Shown: piece after piece, positions 45,201 through 60,200 of the stretch
How the letters are laid out: every line of letters begins with the position of its first letter
Position numbering within the stretch: position 1 is the first letter of the stretch
Assembly (NCBI GenBank): GCA_034231615.1
Contig: CM067309.1
Span: 34,904,780 to 34,968,779 of the forward strand
DNA from: Meghimatium bilineatum
Taxonomy: Eukaryota; Mollusca; Gastropoda; Stylommatophora; Philomycidae
Length of the DNA stretch: 64,000 bases
Reading direction: 5' to 3'
Position numbers and translations under genes: made by a program
The notes under the pieces: generated by a model
What the model saw: the letters and a program-made list of their open reading frames with translations, nothing else
What the model was told of the DNA's origin: nothing
Databases searched by the model: none

Positions 45201-48200
45201 AAGTTGGATAGGTCAGACAGAACTACACAGATATCGCAGCCATGCTGTAAACCATGACAACACATTCGGTTATCTGGACTACATTCTGTTAATTTGCAGA
45301 ATTCCTGAAAATGAATACAGAAGAAAAAGATACCATGTATGACATATTTATCAAGTCAGTGCACTAACTAGTGCCCTACCACATCATATATGTACACTAA
45401 CAACTCCAACCAATATTTTTATATATCATACCATTCACAAGACTACATCCTGCTTGTGGACAACCCAAGAGAAGAATATAACATACTTTGTGTTGGAGAA
45501 TTTTAACAAGTTTGCACAAAGTTGCATACAACTATTCAGATATTATATTTTCAAGTGGTGACATAAGGTTGTGAGACTTGGGCAATGACATCCACTATGG
45601 AAAATATCTATCAATAAACCCATAACCCGTCAGGGTCATAGGGGTATCACATTGGGTGCATCAACACATGTAGTCCTCCAGCAATTTCGATCTTCAACAA
45701 AACGATGTGGGCGAATGAGAAAAAAATATTTACCTGTCCAGTCCTTGATGTTGTCTGTCAGTGCTTTTCCTTGTCCACCCATGCTTTTTCATTGTCCTCT
45801 ACTTCTTCCACCTTCGACTGTTCCCTGTAATCTCTTTTTTTTAAATAAGGAATCACGTCAGTGTTCATGTCCACATCATGCAAGTTTTCATAAAGAGATA
45901 TTGACATTTGAAATAAAATGCTCTGGAAAGATCCTAAGAATATCATAAACACAGAGATGATCAGAGGAAGACTGTCTTCTTAAAGCCATAAAAAAAAAGT
46001 AAGCTCACATATTTTGCACATATAGAAAGGACACAGCGGGTTATAAAGATTAGCCATTTAGGGAAAGGTTCCAGTAAGAAGAGGCCACCCAAGATGAAGA
46101 TGAACACAGTATATCAGATCTTTTGAAGGTGACACTAGAATAAGCCGAACAATTTGCACATGATGAGAGGCTTAGCCACCTTGAAGCCTGTTACCAGGGG
46201 GACGACTCCTTGGAATTAGAGTAATAATAAATGTTACTGCAGTTAAAATGTTCAACAGTAACGACAATGTTCTTTAAGTGATACATCAAATAGAAAGTTA
46301 CATACTGCAGTTAAAATGTTTAACTGTTACAACAATGTTCTTTAAGTGATACATGAAATAGCAGAAAGTTACATACTGCAGTTAAAATGTTTAACTGTAA
46401 CGACAATGCTCTTTAAGTGATACATGAAATAGCAGAAAGTTACATACTGCAGTTAAAATGTTTAACTGTAACGACAATGCTCTTTAAGTGATACATGAAA
46501 TAGCAGAAAGTTACATACTGCAGTTAAAATGTTTAACTGTAACGACAATGCTCTTTAAGTGATACATGAAATAGCAGAAAGTTACATACTGCAGTTAAAA
46601 TGTTTAACTGTAACGACAATGTTCTTTAAGTGATACATTAAATAGCAGAAAGTTACATACTGCAGTTAAAATGTTTAACTGTAACGACAATGCTCTTTAA
46701 GTGATACATGAAATAGCAGAAAGTTACATACTGCAGTTAAAATGTTTAACTGTAACGACAATGCTCTTTAAGTGATACATGAAATAGCAGAAAGTTACAT
46801 ACTGCAGTTAAAATGTTTAACTGTAACGACAATGTTCTTTAAGTGATACATTAAATAGCAGAAAGTTACATACTGCAGTTCAAATGTTTAACAGTAACGA
46901 CAATGCTCTTTAAGTGATACATGAAATAGCAGAAAGTCACATATCTCATTCAGGACTTTGTGATAATTTTATGACTACGGTTATTTTATAGGCAACATTT
47001 ATTTTATTTTTTAGTGGTTTGCCATTGCTTTCTAATCAATCCACTGCATAATTCATTGCATACAGCCGAATCGAACTCGTTACCTTAGTTTTCTGGTGTG
47101 ATGTGTTTCTCATATTATCAGACCATATGTGACACATGTAACTGAACACAAATTGAATTTATATGTTATTGATTATTAAATTAGGATGCTGCATAATTGT
47201 CGTCAGTCATATGATCCGCTAGTTTCTAAAATGTTTACATAGACCAATTATGTATGTGTATTACCAGAAGATTTAATGAGATTAAGAGATAATCTATACA
47301 CTCAACTCAGGCCACAATAGAATTAGATATAGACCAAAGGATACAGTAGGAATAGCAGGAAGAAAATAACTTGCCAAAACACAATATAGTTCAGTTGTAC
47401 AGTAAACACATAATCTGATTATTGGGCACAGACTAATCAACATTTCAACCGTAAGGTCTTATTCAAGAAAATACAAGACAAACAGGGAACAACATAACAA
47501 TGTTGATTTACTCTGTCTTGTTTACTGTTATCTGTATTTATTCATACCCTTCATGCCTTAAACCAGGTGTTTCAAAAAAATACTCTGCCAAAGATGGATG
47601 TGTCTGGCCATTGGCGCAAATAACACGGAGACACAATGCATTTCCATTTTCTGGACTACATCTTACTGGAAATCTAGTAGGACCATTGATTGTCCTGTTA
47701 CAAAAGAGATTCAGTAGGAGTTTGAGAATGAACGCTGAAGAAGAAGAAAACAAATGCTATACAACAAGAACCACTATTATCAATTATGAAACTTTGTAAA
47801 TTACGGTGGTACGGGCAAGTGATAAGACATTCCTCTATGACAAAATATGTTCTTCAAGGTACGGTTGAGGGTGAAAGAAGATGAGGTGGCGAGAAAACAT
47901 GGCTGATTAATATCAGGGACTGGACAGAGTGTGAAGTTTCCAAACTTATCAGGATGATAGAGGACATTGAAATCATTGAAATCTTTCTACATCAAATGTG
48001 TCGCTCTGGCACCCCTACGACCCTTATGAGTTTAATTATTATTATGCTTGCCGTTGCGCCTGTTGGTCTTACCAATGGCCCACTAGACAAACCATCCATG
48101 CAACAGAAAACCCGAGTAGATTTATATTGAGACTGTCTTATGGAAGCTTTGTAGCATGTCATCTATACAATTATAGAGCCCTTCTGAGTAGAAGGCTTCT

Positions 48201-51200
48201 TCAATAGGCATTGCACTAAGCCAAAATCTGAAGTCTTCTGGGTATGAAAGAAAGTTCAGAAAAACCACCCCACTGCGCGAAGGAAGTAAGAGCGATCACT
48301 CACAATTCATGAGATTCTCAAACAGAGAATGGAATACTGGATAGGGAGATCAAGACAAGATGTCTGAAAGCCAATGCTGTGATTTATCAGCTGTCGCCAA
48401 TACTCAAACTATCAATCTGCATGGCTATAAAATGACAATTGATAAACAGTATTTTTATAATAACTCTGTGTTACAATGTCAACTATGGCCCTTGACAAAG
48501 AAGGATCTTTGTCACTTGCGAAAAAGATCATAGTATGTGAGATAAGATGTTTGAAGAAAGCTATAAATGTCACGAGAAGAGACCAATGGAGAATTAAAGA
48601 CCATCTCAAGCCTAGACTACATCAAAAGACAGCAAACAACAGGTGGTTTGGTCACATCATGAGAATGGAACCAACGAAACCAGTCTTTTATCCATGCAAC
48701 AGCAGAAGATCGGACTACAAAGCACGCGAAAGACCAAGAACTAGATGAGTACAGACATCAAAGAAAAATTAAAGAGACATGGGCTGACTATGGCCAGAGA
48801 CAGACATCTCCAACTTTCTCCCATGATGCTTAACAAGTGGAAATTACAATAGATATTAAAAAATAGTCTATTGTTTTACATCAGCCGAAGACGGATGTGT
48901 CGGGCCATTGTCGCAAATAAAACGTGACGCAACACATTTCCATTCTCAGGACTACATCCTGTTGGAAATCTAGTAAGACCATGGTACTGCTACAAAGGAG
49001 ATCCAGCGGGAGTTTGAGAATGAACGCTGAAGAAGAAGTTTTAGTTTTTTTACATTCTCATTTATTATGACTATTTGTAACGGGACATCCCCCTGGTAAA
49101 CGGGCTTCATTGTGGCTACGGGCTAAGCATGTAGGGGTCAGTGGAGATCCCGTGACTAGAATCTGTCATCCTTGACTCAAGTGTAAAAATATATAGAAAA
49201 AATAACTGACCAAGCTTCTACTCAGGGAGGGCCCTAATAAACATCTGCAGTATGGCTAGTGGCTAAGCGAGTAGGGGTCAGAAATGAATGGTTAATCTGA
49301 TCAAAAATGTAGTTCTATAAACAGATTAAAATGTCACAGCTGCATTGAAAATTGCAGCAGCACAATGTAAAAAATGAATCCCATCCTCACTGTATACCGC
49401 AGCACTATGTAACAAATAATCTTGTCATCAAAGAAAAAGAAGAGACACGAGATACAGTTATCATCCATATGTTGGTGTGTCATATTACACAAAACGCATG
49501 CATATATCACACAATGACATTAATTCAAAGGGCATGAGCCCATGGACCGCTGGATCAAGAACCAACCAACCGTATGTTGCTGAGGTCTGAAAAGGGAGCA
49601 GAGAATAGTAACACTGACCTGTGATGAATGTTGTAAGAGGCATCTAAGAAAGGTGGGATTTGATCTTCCCCTTTCTCAATACATAGAGAGTCAAAGTCAC
49701 CCAAAGCATGCGGTTGCGTCTGTGGGTCTCACCAATGACTCACTAGACAAACCAACCATGCAACAGAAAACCTTAGTAGATGACATGCCTTTATATTGAG
49801 GTAAACTTCTTATAGAAGCTTCATGGCATGTCATCTATACAATCCCGTGGTCATAACCTTCGATAACAGTTACCATGTTGTTCCGACAGGCCGACGTTGT
49901 GCTTGAACTAGTTAGGGCACGGCATGGGTGGACGGAACAACAAAGAAACCTGTCGCAAGGGCCAGCGTTGTGCCCTGATGTCGACGTTTGTTTCGACTGC
50001 ATTGGACTCGAAACACGAGTCGAATGGCTGCTGGAACAGAGGACGGTGCACTTATGGGAATGCCCCACGTGCTATGAGGCCAGTTTCTAATCAAGAATCA
50101 AGTCACCCAAAAATACTGAATTTGGATATGTCAGGTTGAAAGGCGCAGATATTGCAGCCATGCTTGACATAACAGTTTTCTCCAAACTAGATAGAATCTG
50201 CCACATACATTTACCACAAAAGACTTATAGAACTCATAAGTTTTGACTGAGATGAAGTAACCACAGAACACAAAAATCAGCTACATGTTGCCGGACCCAG
50301 AAGGTAAGTAAAGAAATAGCAACGCTATGGTCTGACATGCACGTGAAAGTTTTGGAAATAAGGTTGGCTTGTTTATAACTTATCATATTTTGTTTATTTA
50401 CTAGGGTCGAAATGTTGTCGTGTTTTATGGATCACAAACTGGAACGGCAGAGGAGTTTGCTACCCGTTTGGCTAAAGATGCCTCCAGATATGGGATGAAG
50501 GGAATGGTGGCAGACCCAGAAGAATGTGATATGGTATGCTGACATTGACTAATATATGCATAGTTCATCATCATCATTAAGTGTTGTCTCCGCAACAAAG
50601 GTTGGCTGCAACGTATCTCCAACATCTCTTGTCTTGGTGGTGCACTCTGCTAGACTGAAACCTGTCCATCGTATAATGTTACTCTCACACTTGTATCTCT
50701 GCCTACCTCTTGCTCGCTTCCCTTTGACTTTACCCTCTAGTAAGGTCTTCAATACGATGTCATGTCTTTTAATGTGTCCAAAGTATTTTATTTGCCTGAT
50801 CTTTATTTCTCTTAGTAGTTCTTTCTTCATATTAAGTGTCTTTAGCACCTCTTTATTTGTTTTCTTCTCTTTCCATGATGTTCTCCCTATTCTTCTATAT
50901 ACCCACATCTCAAAGGCATCAATTTTGTCTTCTAATTGTTTATTTAGTGTCCATGTTTCTGAGCCATACATTAATATGGAATAGATGTAGCATATGCATA
51001 GTTAGGCATAACTAAAGATAAAACCAAGTTGAGTTATGAGTGACACTATTGACGTGGCAAAGTTGAGTTATGAGTGACACTATTGACGTGGCAAAGTTGA
51101 GTTATGAGTGACACTATTGACGTGGCAAAGTTGAGTTATGAGTGACACTATTGACGTAGCAAAGTTGAGTTATGAGTGACACTATTGACGTGGCAAAGTT

Positions 51201-54200
51201 GAGTTATGAGTGACACTATTGATGTGGCAAAGTTGAGTTATGAGTAACACTATTGACGTGGCAAAGTTGAGTTATGAGTGACACTATTGACGTGGCAAAG
51301 TTGAGTTATGAGTGACACTACTGACGTGGCAAAGTTCACGTGGCAGAGTTAAATATAAGTACAACCCGGAAGAGTAAAAGCTAGACGGTCAGAAGTAAAA
51401 CAACATGAACAGAAGATATTTTTTTTAAATGTCATGTCAGCACGAACATCAATAGTGCTGTTCTTACTTGTATAATGTTGTGAATGTGTTCTTGGTAAGA
51501 TCTTTTGGTTGAAATGTTGCTTTTTGATTGCTATTTTGTATGTTTCCAGTGATTAACAAAAATGTATCACCTCGTTTCAAGTTTTGCCTCTCTGATTTCA
51601 GTTTTGTTGTAATGAGTACATATTATTCAGTTAGGAATCAGTATCATAGCATGTGATTTCACCTGTATGTACTCAGCTGCCTAGCCAGTACTTGATGACA
51701 AGTTATCTGTCTAATGGCGCCGTCACAATCACCGGTGCTATATTGCCCTTCATTGTCAGGTTAGGAAAAGTTTCCTTGACAAACACCAATCTTTGTGATG
51801 TGGAGGAATGGAGTGCCCAAAACTCACCCTTGTAAACTGAGGAGCACAGAAAGAAATAAAAGTGTCTCATGGGTATTCATGTGCTCTCGTCTAGATTTTA
51901 CTTTCCAGTATAAGACAAATATTACTCAGTAGTAAACTGTTACCACCAAACCCCTCCATCACTAACACCCTTTATACAGATACAACATAGCTGAAGAAGA
52001 CACGCACCTATCACCAACTGACACAGGGAAGAAAGAGTGAAAGCTCGCAAACCCCGGGATTGAAAACTCTCACGCCCGGGGATCGATAAGTAAGTACTCA
52101 GCAGTAAGAGAAACAAAAATGTGGATGTGGGTTTCGTCACCTCCCAAAAATGGCAAGAAATTATGTGGAGATAGAGCCGCTAGCAGTGGTTCTCACTTGA
52201 GAGCCGCTAACAGTGATTCTCACCTGGATGATAATACAATCACTAGCTCCCACATGTAATTTTATCTCAGACTTTCATAGTTTGCTGCGCAAGATAGAAA
52301 AGTGCATGATAAGAAAGGAGTTGGTCACTCTTCTCAACAGTGCCCAAAGTAGTACATTGATCTACAGACCAGGTCATATAGGAGTCAGAGGCAATTAAAG
52401 GGTTGATATATTGGTACGTAAAGCTATCGTGGATGACACTGATAAGAGGAGACAGGGCAGAGTTAATTAGGATAGTCACTTCTATTTTTGTCTATAAACC
52501 TGTAACCTATCAGGGTCATAGGGATACCACATTGGATACATCAACACAGTCCTCTAGCGATTTCTATCTTCAGTGATGCAAGACAAGTGAAGAAAAGTCT
52601 TATCCCATCCTTGATGTTATCTGTTCATGCTTATTTGTCCTCCTCTGCTTCTTCCACCTTCAATGGTTCCCTGCAGTATTGTTTTTTTACAAGGAATCAT
52701 GTCGGCATACATGTCCAAACCATGTAAGTTTTTGTTGACTCACTATTGAAAGCAATGGTTCTTGTGGACCTGCATACATCTCTATTTTATTCCGTACGTA
52801 CACATTTGTCTTATGCTCTCTATAGGAGATTTTTAAAATTTGTCTCTAACATTTGTATTCAAGGACCTGTAACCATCTCTCCATGTCCGCAGTGAGTGTC
52901 CAACTTTCACAACCACATAACACAATCGAAAGCGCTAGTGAGTTATAAAGTTGGATTTTCACTCTAGCATTGATGTTACTTTTCCAAATCAAGTTTAATA
53001 TTGACATAGAAGCCAAAGCCATCTCCAGCCTTATCTTTATACAGAATCGCAACCAAAAAAAATATTGTAAATGGATACCCTACAAATCAATGCAGAGGAG
53101 GTTGAAGAAGAAATGTACATGAACTGTCAAGCAGAGCACTTATGGGAATTCTCTTCCCACCCCCACACACCCCCCCCCCAATGAATGATGCTATTTCCTA
53201 ATCAATATAAAGATTTCATATTGTCATGAAGACACGATATTGAAATAATCCCTTTAGCTGTGAGCAGGTAGCTCTTGACAGCCTATATATTTTCTGATAA
53301 AAACGTGTAACTGAGGTGCCTGACAAATATCTAATTGTCTCAGAGACATGGATGAGTAAGGGAGGTATACCAGTGTGCCGGTATCCCAGGATTACCAAAT
53401 CCTGCAAAAAAGCACAACATACACTTCTAGATCAACTATTTCATCATTCTTCTGTCACATTTGTTCACCCATCTGCAGTGATGACACATCTGGCATTCCC
53501 ATCACCTGGGAGTCTACCACAACGGTGCAGTGTCCCGCTGGCCGGCATCTCTTTGTCATCTAAGGGGATCATTTGACAAAAGACAAAAGTAATAAATTGA
53601 GACGAAATGTGACAATTATTATTTTTTCCACGGGTGACAGGTTTACAGCCTATTCCCCAACATTCCTTAGTCTCCTCCTACAACATGCATGGAAAGGAGA
53701 TAGTAGCCCTATTTGTTTGCACCCTGAACTAGAAGTGAAGATCGAGATGGAAGTTAAGAGACAAATGATCTACAGTATATCCCTACCAACACTGTGTTAC
53801 TAGTGCCAAACCTGGTCTCTCTCATCTTCACATTACAGAAAGATAGTGACATGCGAGATTAAATGTTTGAGGAAAGCTGCTGGGGTCACCAGGCTTGATA
53901 GATGGCGAAATGAATATATCAGGGAAAGAATAGGTATAATATCTTGTATAGATTACATAAAGAGAGAACAGATCAAGTGGTTTGGCCACATTATGAGAAT
54001 GCATCACGAAAAGTTGCCTGTACAAGCATATAACCAAATGAGATCAGGGTACAAAGCCAGAGGAAGACCACGGAAAAGATGGATAGAAAAAGTCAGGGAC
54101 ATCCTGTGCAGACACAGTCATAGCACAGCCGAGGTCACACATCTGGCGATAGAACGCAAGCTCGAGCTCCAATCACCCCTAGCTTAACAGCAAGAGTGGA

Positions 54201-57200
54201 TCACAAACCACCTGGGGAAAGACAATAAACTAGAAGTGAACCAGGCCCCGGCTGTACTCAGGTGTCACGCCAGGTTAGTCTACATTTGTTTCTTTACAAT
54301 TGTTGATCAATTCTATTAGTAATCATAATTTACCTCCTGCTTAACAGGAAGACCTGGCTAAGCTGACTGAAATAGACAATAGCCTGGTTATATTCTGTAT
54401 GGCCACATATGGAGAAGGAGACCCTACAGACAACGCCCAAGAATTCCATGAATTTCTAACCAATGGAAGTGCAGACTTTGCAGGAATAAAATACTCTGTA
54501 AGTATATGTTTTCTTCAGTTTTTGTGTTGATGTTTTCAGTGACAACCCTATGTTTCCAGTGACAACCCTATGTTTTCAGTGACAGCCCTATGTTTTCAAT
54601 GACAGCCCTATGTTTCCAGTGACAACCCTATGTTTCCAGTGACAACCCTATGTTTCCAGTGACAGCCCTATGTTTTCAGTGACAACCCTATGTTTCCAGT
54701 GACAACCCTATGTTTTCAGTGACAGCCCTATGTTTTCAGTGACAGCCCTATGTTTTCAGTGACAGTCCTATGTTTCCAGTGACAGCCCTATGTTTTCAGT
54801 GACAGCCCTATGTTTTCAGTGACAGCCCTATGTTTTCAGTGACAGCCCTATGTTTTCAGTGACAGCGCTATGTTTTCAGTGACAGCCCTATGTTTCCAGT
54901 GACAACCCTATGTTTCCAGTGACAACCCTATGACTCTGAATGGTTATGAGTTTGATGCTGATATATTTTATGATGTTGCTGATGTGTTCTATAAGGGAAT
55001 CCTCATTTATTTTTTGTGCAGGGGATGATACAGGATTACTTGATTTTCTGATGTGATTGGCATGTTCTTCAAGTGGATCCTTTCTGTTTTTTTTGTGTGC
55101 AGTCAACATGTGATTGTTTGATTTTCTTATGTTCTTTTTATTCTGCATTCACTCTCAAATAATCATCACAAAATTTGTGTGATTTCCTCATTGCACATAT
55201 GATTTCGGCACACGTTTTTAAATCAGGTGCGCCCTAACCTTTGACAGCCTTACTGTCGGTCGCCAAGTGATGGATGTGTAGCGATTCTATACCATGATGG
55301 TTACCACCCACTGTGCCCTTGAACTTTACAGGCCAAAACATGTCCTTGAGTGACAGTCTCAGAGAAGGCGGTAATCAGGGGTTTAGGGGCTTGGGTCAAC
55401 TATGTCTCACACAAGGTCTTTCACTGCCAGTGGACTTGTCACATGTTTTAGATGCATTGTCCCTGTGCACATCGGGTGCTGAACATTTTCTCTTCTGTGA
55501 GCATGGTTCTGGTATAGGAAACACTCTACGGTAGAGTTGGGCTTAGGTTTGTTAGGTGTGATATCATTCATCAACATCAGGAATATCTAGTCCAAGTCTG
55601 AACTTCTACATATACTTAGGAGCACCAGGGAATATTCTACAAGACATTCTTCTTGGAAGTAACTACAAGCTTGTTCTTGAGCTGAACATTGCTTTAGTTA
55701 CGGTTTCCATTTAGTTTTTCCTCCATTTATTTGCACTTGGCGCAGTCCTCTAGCACTGTGCTGTTCTCTCATTGTACTAATTATTTAAGCCTTACGTCTC
55801 CTGAGACTTGCTTACAATTATCATTGATCGTGACATCTACTCATATTGGAACATCAACATTTGCTGCCTCTACAATGCATCTGAATTTCTGCTGACCATA
55901 TTGAAGCTGTTGGGGACATTCTAGGTCATTTTTGTGGTCAATTCTCATTCCATCTACGGTCTCCACACCCACAGACATGATTCCTAAAAGTGTAAAACCA
56001 GAAACACAACACAAGTCACTGTTATTTCTGAGGATGCACCATGAGATGGTACTTTTAGGATATTGGTTATCTGCTAATTATCGGATATGGTTATCTGATA
56101 TTGGTTACCCTGGGTCAGCATGAACAATGCGGAGCCCTTTCCAGCATATTTTCTAATGTGATTGACATGTTCTTTAATTAAATCCTTTCTATTATATTTT
56201 ATCCAGTTGAGGAAGTGTGACTACTTGTGCTCAATTTTCCCTCTAAATGTGCTGGTGAGCAGCTGGTGAAATTCTTACTCGCACCTGCAGTTGTAGAACT
56301 GTGTTCTTACTAATGGTTCTTGTGTCTTACAGGTTATACATACTCTGATTCTGCCATTAATGTGTTTAATTGTAATGTAAATTTTAGTAACCCCCATCAA
56401 TTACATTATAGATTGCCTGGTTGTGGACAAACACTTACAGAAATCATAAATTACATTATAGATTGCCTGGTTATCGACATGGCCTTACAGAAAAGTTTTG
56501 GCGAACTCGTTGAATTCTCATTAGTTAAAGTGTTTAAAAGATATGATCTGCCGAAGATGGATGTGTTGGGCCATTGGCGCAAATAAAATGGCAACACAAC
56601 GCATTTCCATTCTCTAGACTATGTCCTGCTGGAAATCTAATAGGGCCATTGTCCTGCTACAAGAGAGATCCAATGGGAGTTTAAGAAGAACGCTGAAGAA
56701 GAAAAGATATGCTGAAGTCGGATATATTAGACCAAAAGACACATATATTGCAGCCATGCTGTAAACCATGACAATGCATTCTGTTCTCTAGATTGTATCC
56801 TGCTAGTCAAGAGTTTTAGAGAAAAAAGTAGAAATAGAAGAGTCATTAATTGCCATGCCCTTGTTCAACATGCAGCCACTAAAAATGTTGTGGTATATTC
56901 CCCACCTCAACCATCTCCAATTCACTAGCTAAAAATGTATTGAATGGGTGAATGTCTGTGGCAGTAGATCAATGGGGTTAATAGATCTGATGGAAGGAAT
57001 GATGAACTGGCTAGCCCAGTCATATATGCTACACACCTTGCAGTGCATGATGATACTGAGATACTGCCACACTGAAATGTCTCCCTTCTAGGACTTCTAT
57101 GTCTCCCTTGCATGCCTTTGAGACAGAAAACCTTATTCGTTTTGTGTGTCATCTCGATTGCTCAACTGAGGACTTATATTTTTATCAGAAATGCTATGGG

Positions 57201-60200
57201 CTGTTGAGAAGTGCTATCTGCTCAGGGCTAAAGGGACTATTTCATCATGACCAATCCATTGTGTTAATTGTTGCTATATTCATTTTGTTAATTGTTGCTA
57301 TATTCATTTTGTTAATTATTGCTATATTCATTTTGTTAATTGTTGCTATATTCATTTGGTAGATAATTTGACCTGCGGGTTTACACATTTCAGGTTTTTG
57401 GGTTAGGCAACAAAACATATGAACACTACAATTCCATGGGGATATTTGTGGACAAAAGATTAGAGGAGCTTGGAGGAGAGAGAGTCTTTGAACTGGGTCT
57501 AGGAGATGACGATGCTAAGTAAATATCTGTCTGTCTTTAGTAGATGATGGTGTAGCTGTAGGTCTAGGAGAGTGATTGTGTTAGAGAATGTAGTTAGTCT
57601 AGCTAGAGATGATGGTGTAACTGTGTACGTCTAGGAGAGTGATTGTGTTAGAGAATGTAGTTAGTCTAGCTAGAGATGATGGTGTAACTGTAAGTCTAGG
57701 AGAGTGATTGTGTTAGAGAATGTAGTTAGTCTAGCTAGAGATGATGGTGTAACTGTAAGTCTAGGAGAGTGATTGTGTTAGAGAATGTAGTTAGTCTAGC
57801 TAGAGATGATGGTGTAACTGTAAGTCTAGGAGAGTGATTGTGTTAGAGAATGTAGTTAGTCTAGCTAGAGATGATGGTGTAACTGTAAGTCTAGGAGAGT
57901 GATTGTGTTAGAGAATGTAGTTAGTCTAGCTAGAGATGATGGTGTAACTGTAAGTCTAGGAGAGTGATTGTGTTAGAGAATCTAGTTAGTCTAGCTAGAG
58001 ATGATGGTGTAACTGTAAGTCTAGGAGAGTGATTGTGTTAGAGAATGTAGTTAGTCTAGCTAGAGATGATGGTGTAACTGTAAGTCTAGGAGAGTGATTG
58101 TGTTAGAGAATGTAGTTAGTCTAGCTAGAGATGATGGTGTAACTGTAAGTCTAGGAGAGTGATTGTGTTAGAGAATGTAGTTAGTCTAGCTAGAGATGAT
58201 GGTGTAACTGTAAGTCTAGGAGAGTGATTGTGTTAGAGAATGTAGTTAGTCTAGCTAGAGATGATGGTGTAACTGTAAGTCTAGGAGAGTGATTGTGTTA
58301 GAGAATGTAGTTAGTCTAGCTAGAGATGATGGTGTAACTGTAAGTCTAGGAGAGTGATTGTGTTAGAGAATCTAGTTAGTCTAGCTAGAGATGATGGTGT
58401 AACTGTAAGTCTAGGAGAGTGATTGTGTTAGAGAATGTAGTTAGTCTAGCTAGAGATGATGGTGTAACTGTAAGTCTAGGAGAGTGATTGTGTTAGAGAA
58501 TGTAGTTAGTCTAGCTAGAGATGATGGTGTAACTGTAAGTCTAGGAGAGTGATTGTGTTAGAGAATGTAGTTAGTCTAGCTAGAGATGATGGTGTAACTG
58601 TAAGTCTAGGAGAGTGATTGTGTTAGAGAATGTAGTTAGTCTAGCTAGAGATGATGGTGTAACTGTAAGTCTAGGAGAGTGATTGTGTTAGAGAATGTAG
58701 TTAGTCTAGCTAGAGATGATTGTGTAACTGTAAGTCTAGGAGAGTGATTGTGTTAGAGAATGTAGTTAGTCTAGCTAGAGATGATTGTGTAACTGTGTAC
58801 GTCTAGGAGAGTGATTGTGTTAAATAATGTAGTTAGTCTAGCTAGAGATGATGGTGTAACTGTAAGTCTAGGAGAGTGATTGTGTTAGAGAATGTAGTTA
58901 GTCTAGCTAGAGATGATGGTGTAACTGTAAGTCTAGGAGAGTGATTGTGTTAGAGAATGTAGTTAGTCTAGCTAGAGATGATTGTGTAACTGTAGATTCT
59001 AGTGTAACTGTAGATGATTGTGTAACTGTAGATGATTGTGTAACTGTAGATGATTGTGTAACTAGATGATTGTGTAACTGTAGATGATTGTGTAACTGTA
59101 GATGATTGTGTAACTGTAGATGATTGTGTAACTGTAGATGATAGTGTAACTGTAGATTCTAGTGTAACTATATAAGCCTAGTAGAGATTATGTTAAGAGA
59201 ATTATCTTCAACAGAGAATGCCATTCAACCTCATTCTGACTACATTTCACTGTTAAAACCCATTATCCTATATGGTCATAGGGGAGCCACATCCATACAA
59301 AACTTCTGGCATGCTTTAATATTCTCAACACTTTCTGTGGGTGGAGAAACTTACTGACCAGTCTGTTTTTATGCATTCATTTTCAAACTCCCACAGGATC
59401 TCTCTCTTGTAGCACAACGATGTTCCTACTAGATTTCCAGCCGGATGTAGCCCAGAGAATGAAAATGCGCTGTGTCACGGTTTCTCTTTATGCCAATGAC
59501 CTGAAACATTCGACTTTGGCACTGGTAACTAATACGTTTAGTGTTTTTAAAACTTCCACTAACCGGTAAATATATGTCATCACATCGCTAGGTCACCCGT
59601 ATGAAAGAACCGGCTCCCATGCACATGCTGGTTGGTCATCAACACCAGAGCTTAGAATGGTCAAACTGTCTTGATCTTTTTGCCGCTGTTGACATAACCA
59701 CAGGTCCCGCTGACCCGTCCTTAAGATAATCAAGCCATATTTTACTCTCCTCACCCCCTTACAATTGTGTACGTTCTCTGTGACCGATACTCTCAGCTGA
59801 CTAAATGGAATTGAGCACATTGCTTCTTCTCCTTCTGCATTCATTCTCAACTTCTGCAGGTCAGCAGAATGTAGTTGAGAGAACAGGGTGTGTTGTGCCA
59901 TGGTTTACACCTTAGCTGCAATATCTGCACATTACAGCCTGACACATCTATACGGGATGTGACAGGCAACTCCACCCCAAAACCTCCTTAATCACCGATT
60001 ATGACATGATTGGCATGTAACAGTATCATTATTCTTTGCTCCCTATTCGGGCCATGCAACACACTGAACTGATATAAGTGAGACTGATTCAAAGCAAAGT
60101 TTGATCAAAGGGAGTCTATGTCAATAACCAATGAGTCTGAGGATATGTGATATTGATCTGTGGTAACTGTATACTTGTGTGTTTCTATTGTTCTTGTCCG

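Noticed and set aside
50556..50984. 142-codon + frame
   Set aside because: It is the opposite-strand shadow of the LINE RT C-terminus, which has recognisable motifs on the minus strand.
55313..55534. 73-codon + frame in POR intron 4
   Set aside because: No recognisable domain, no splice-consistent neighbours, and not homologous to the reductase.
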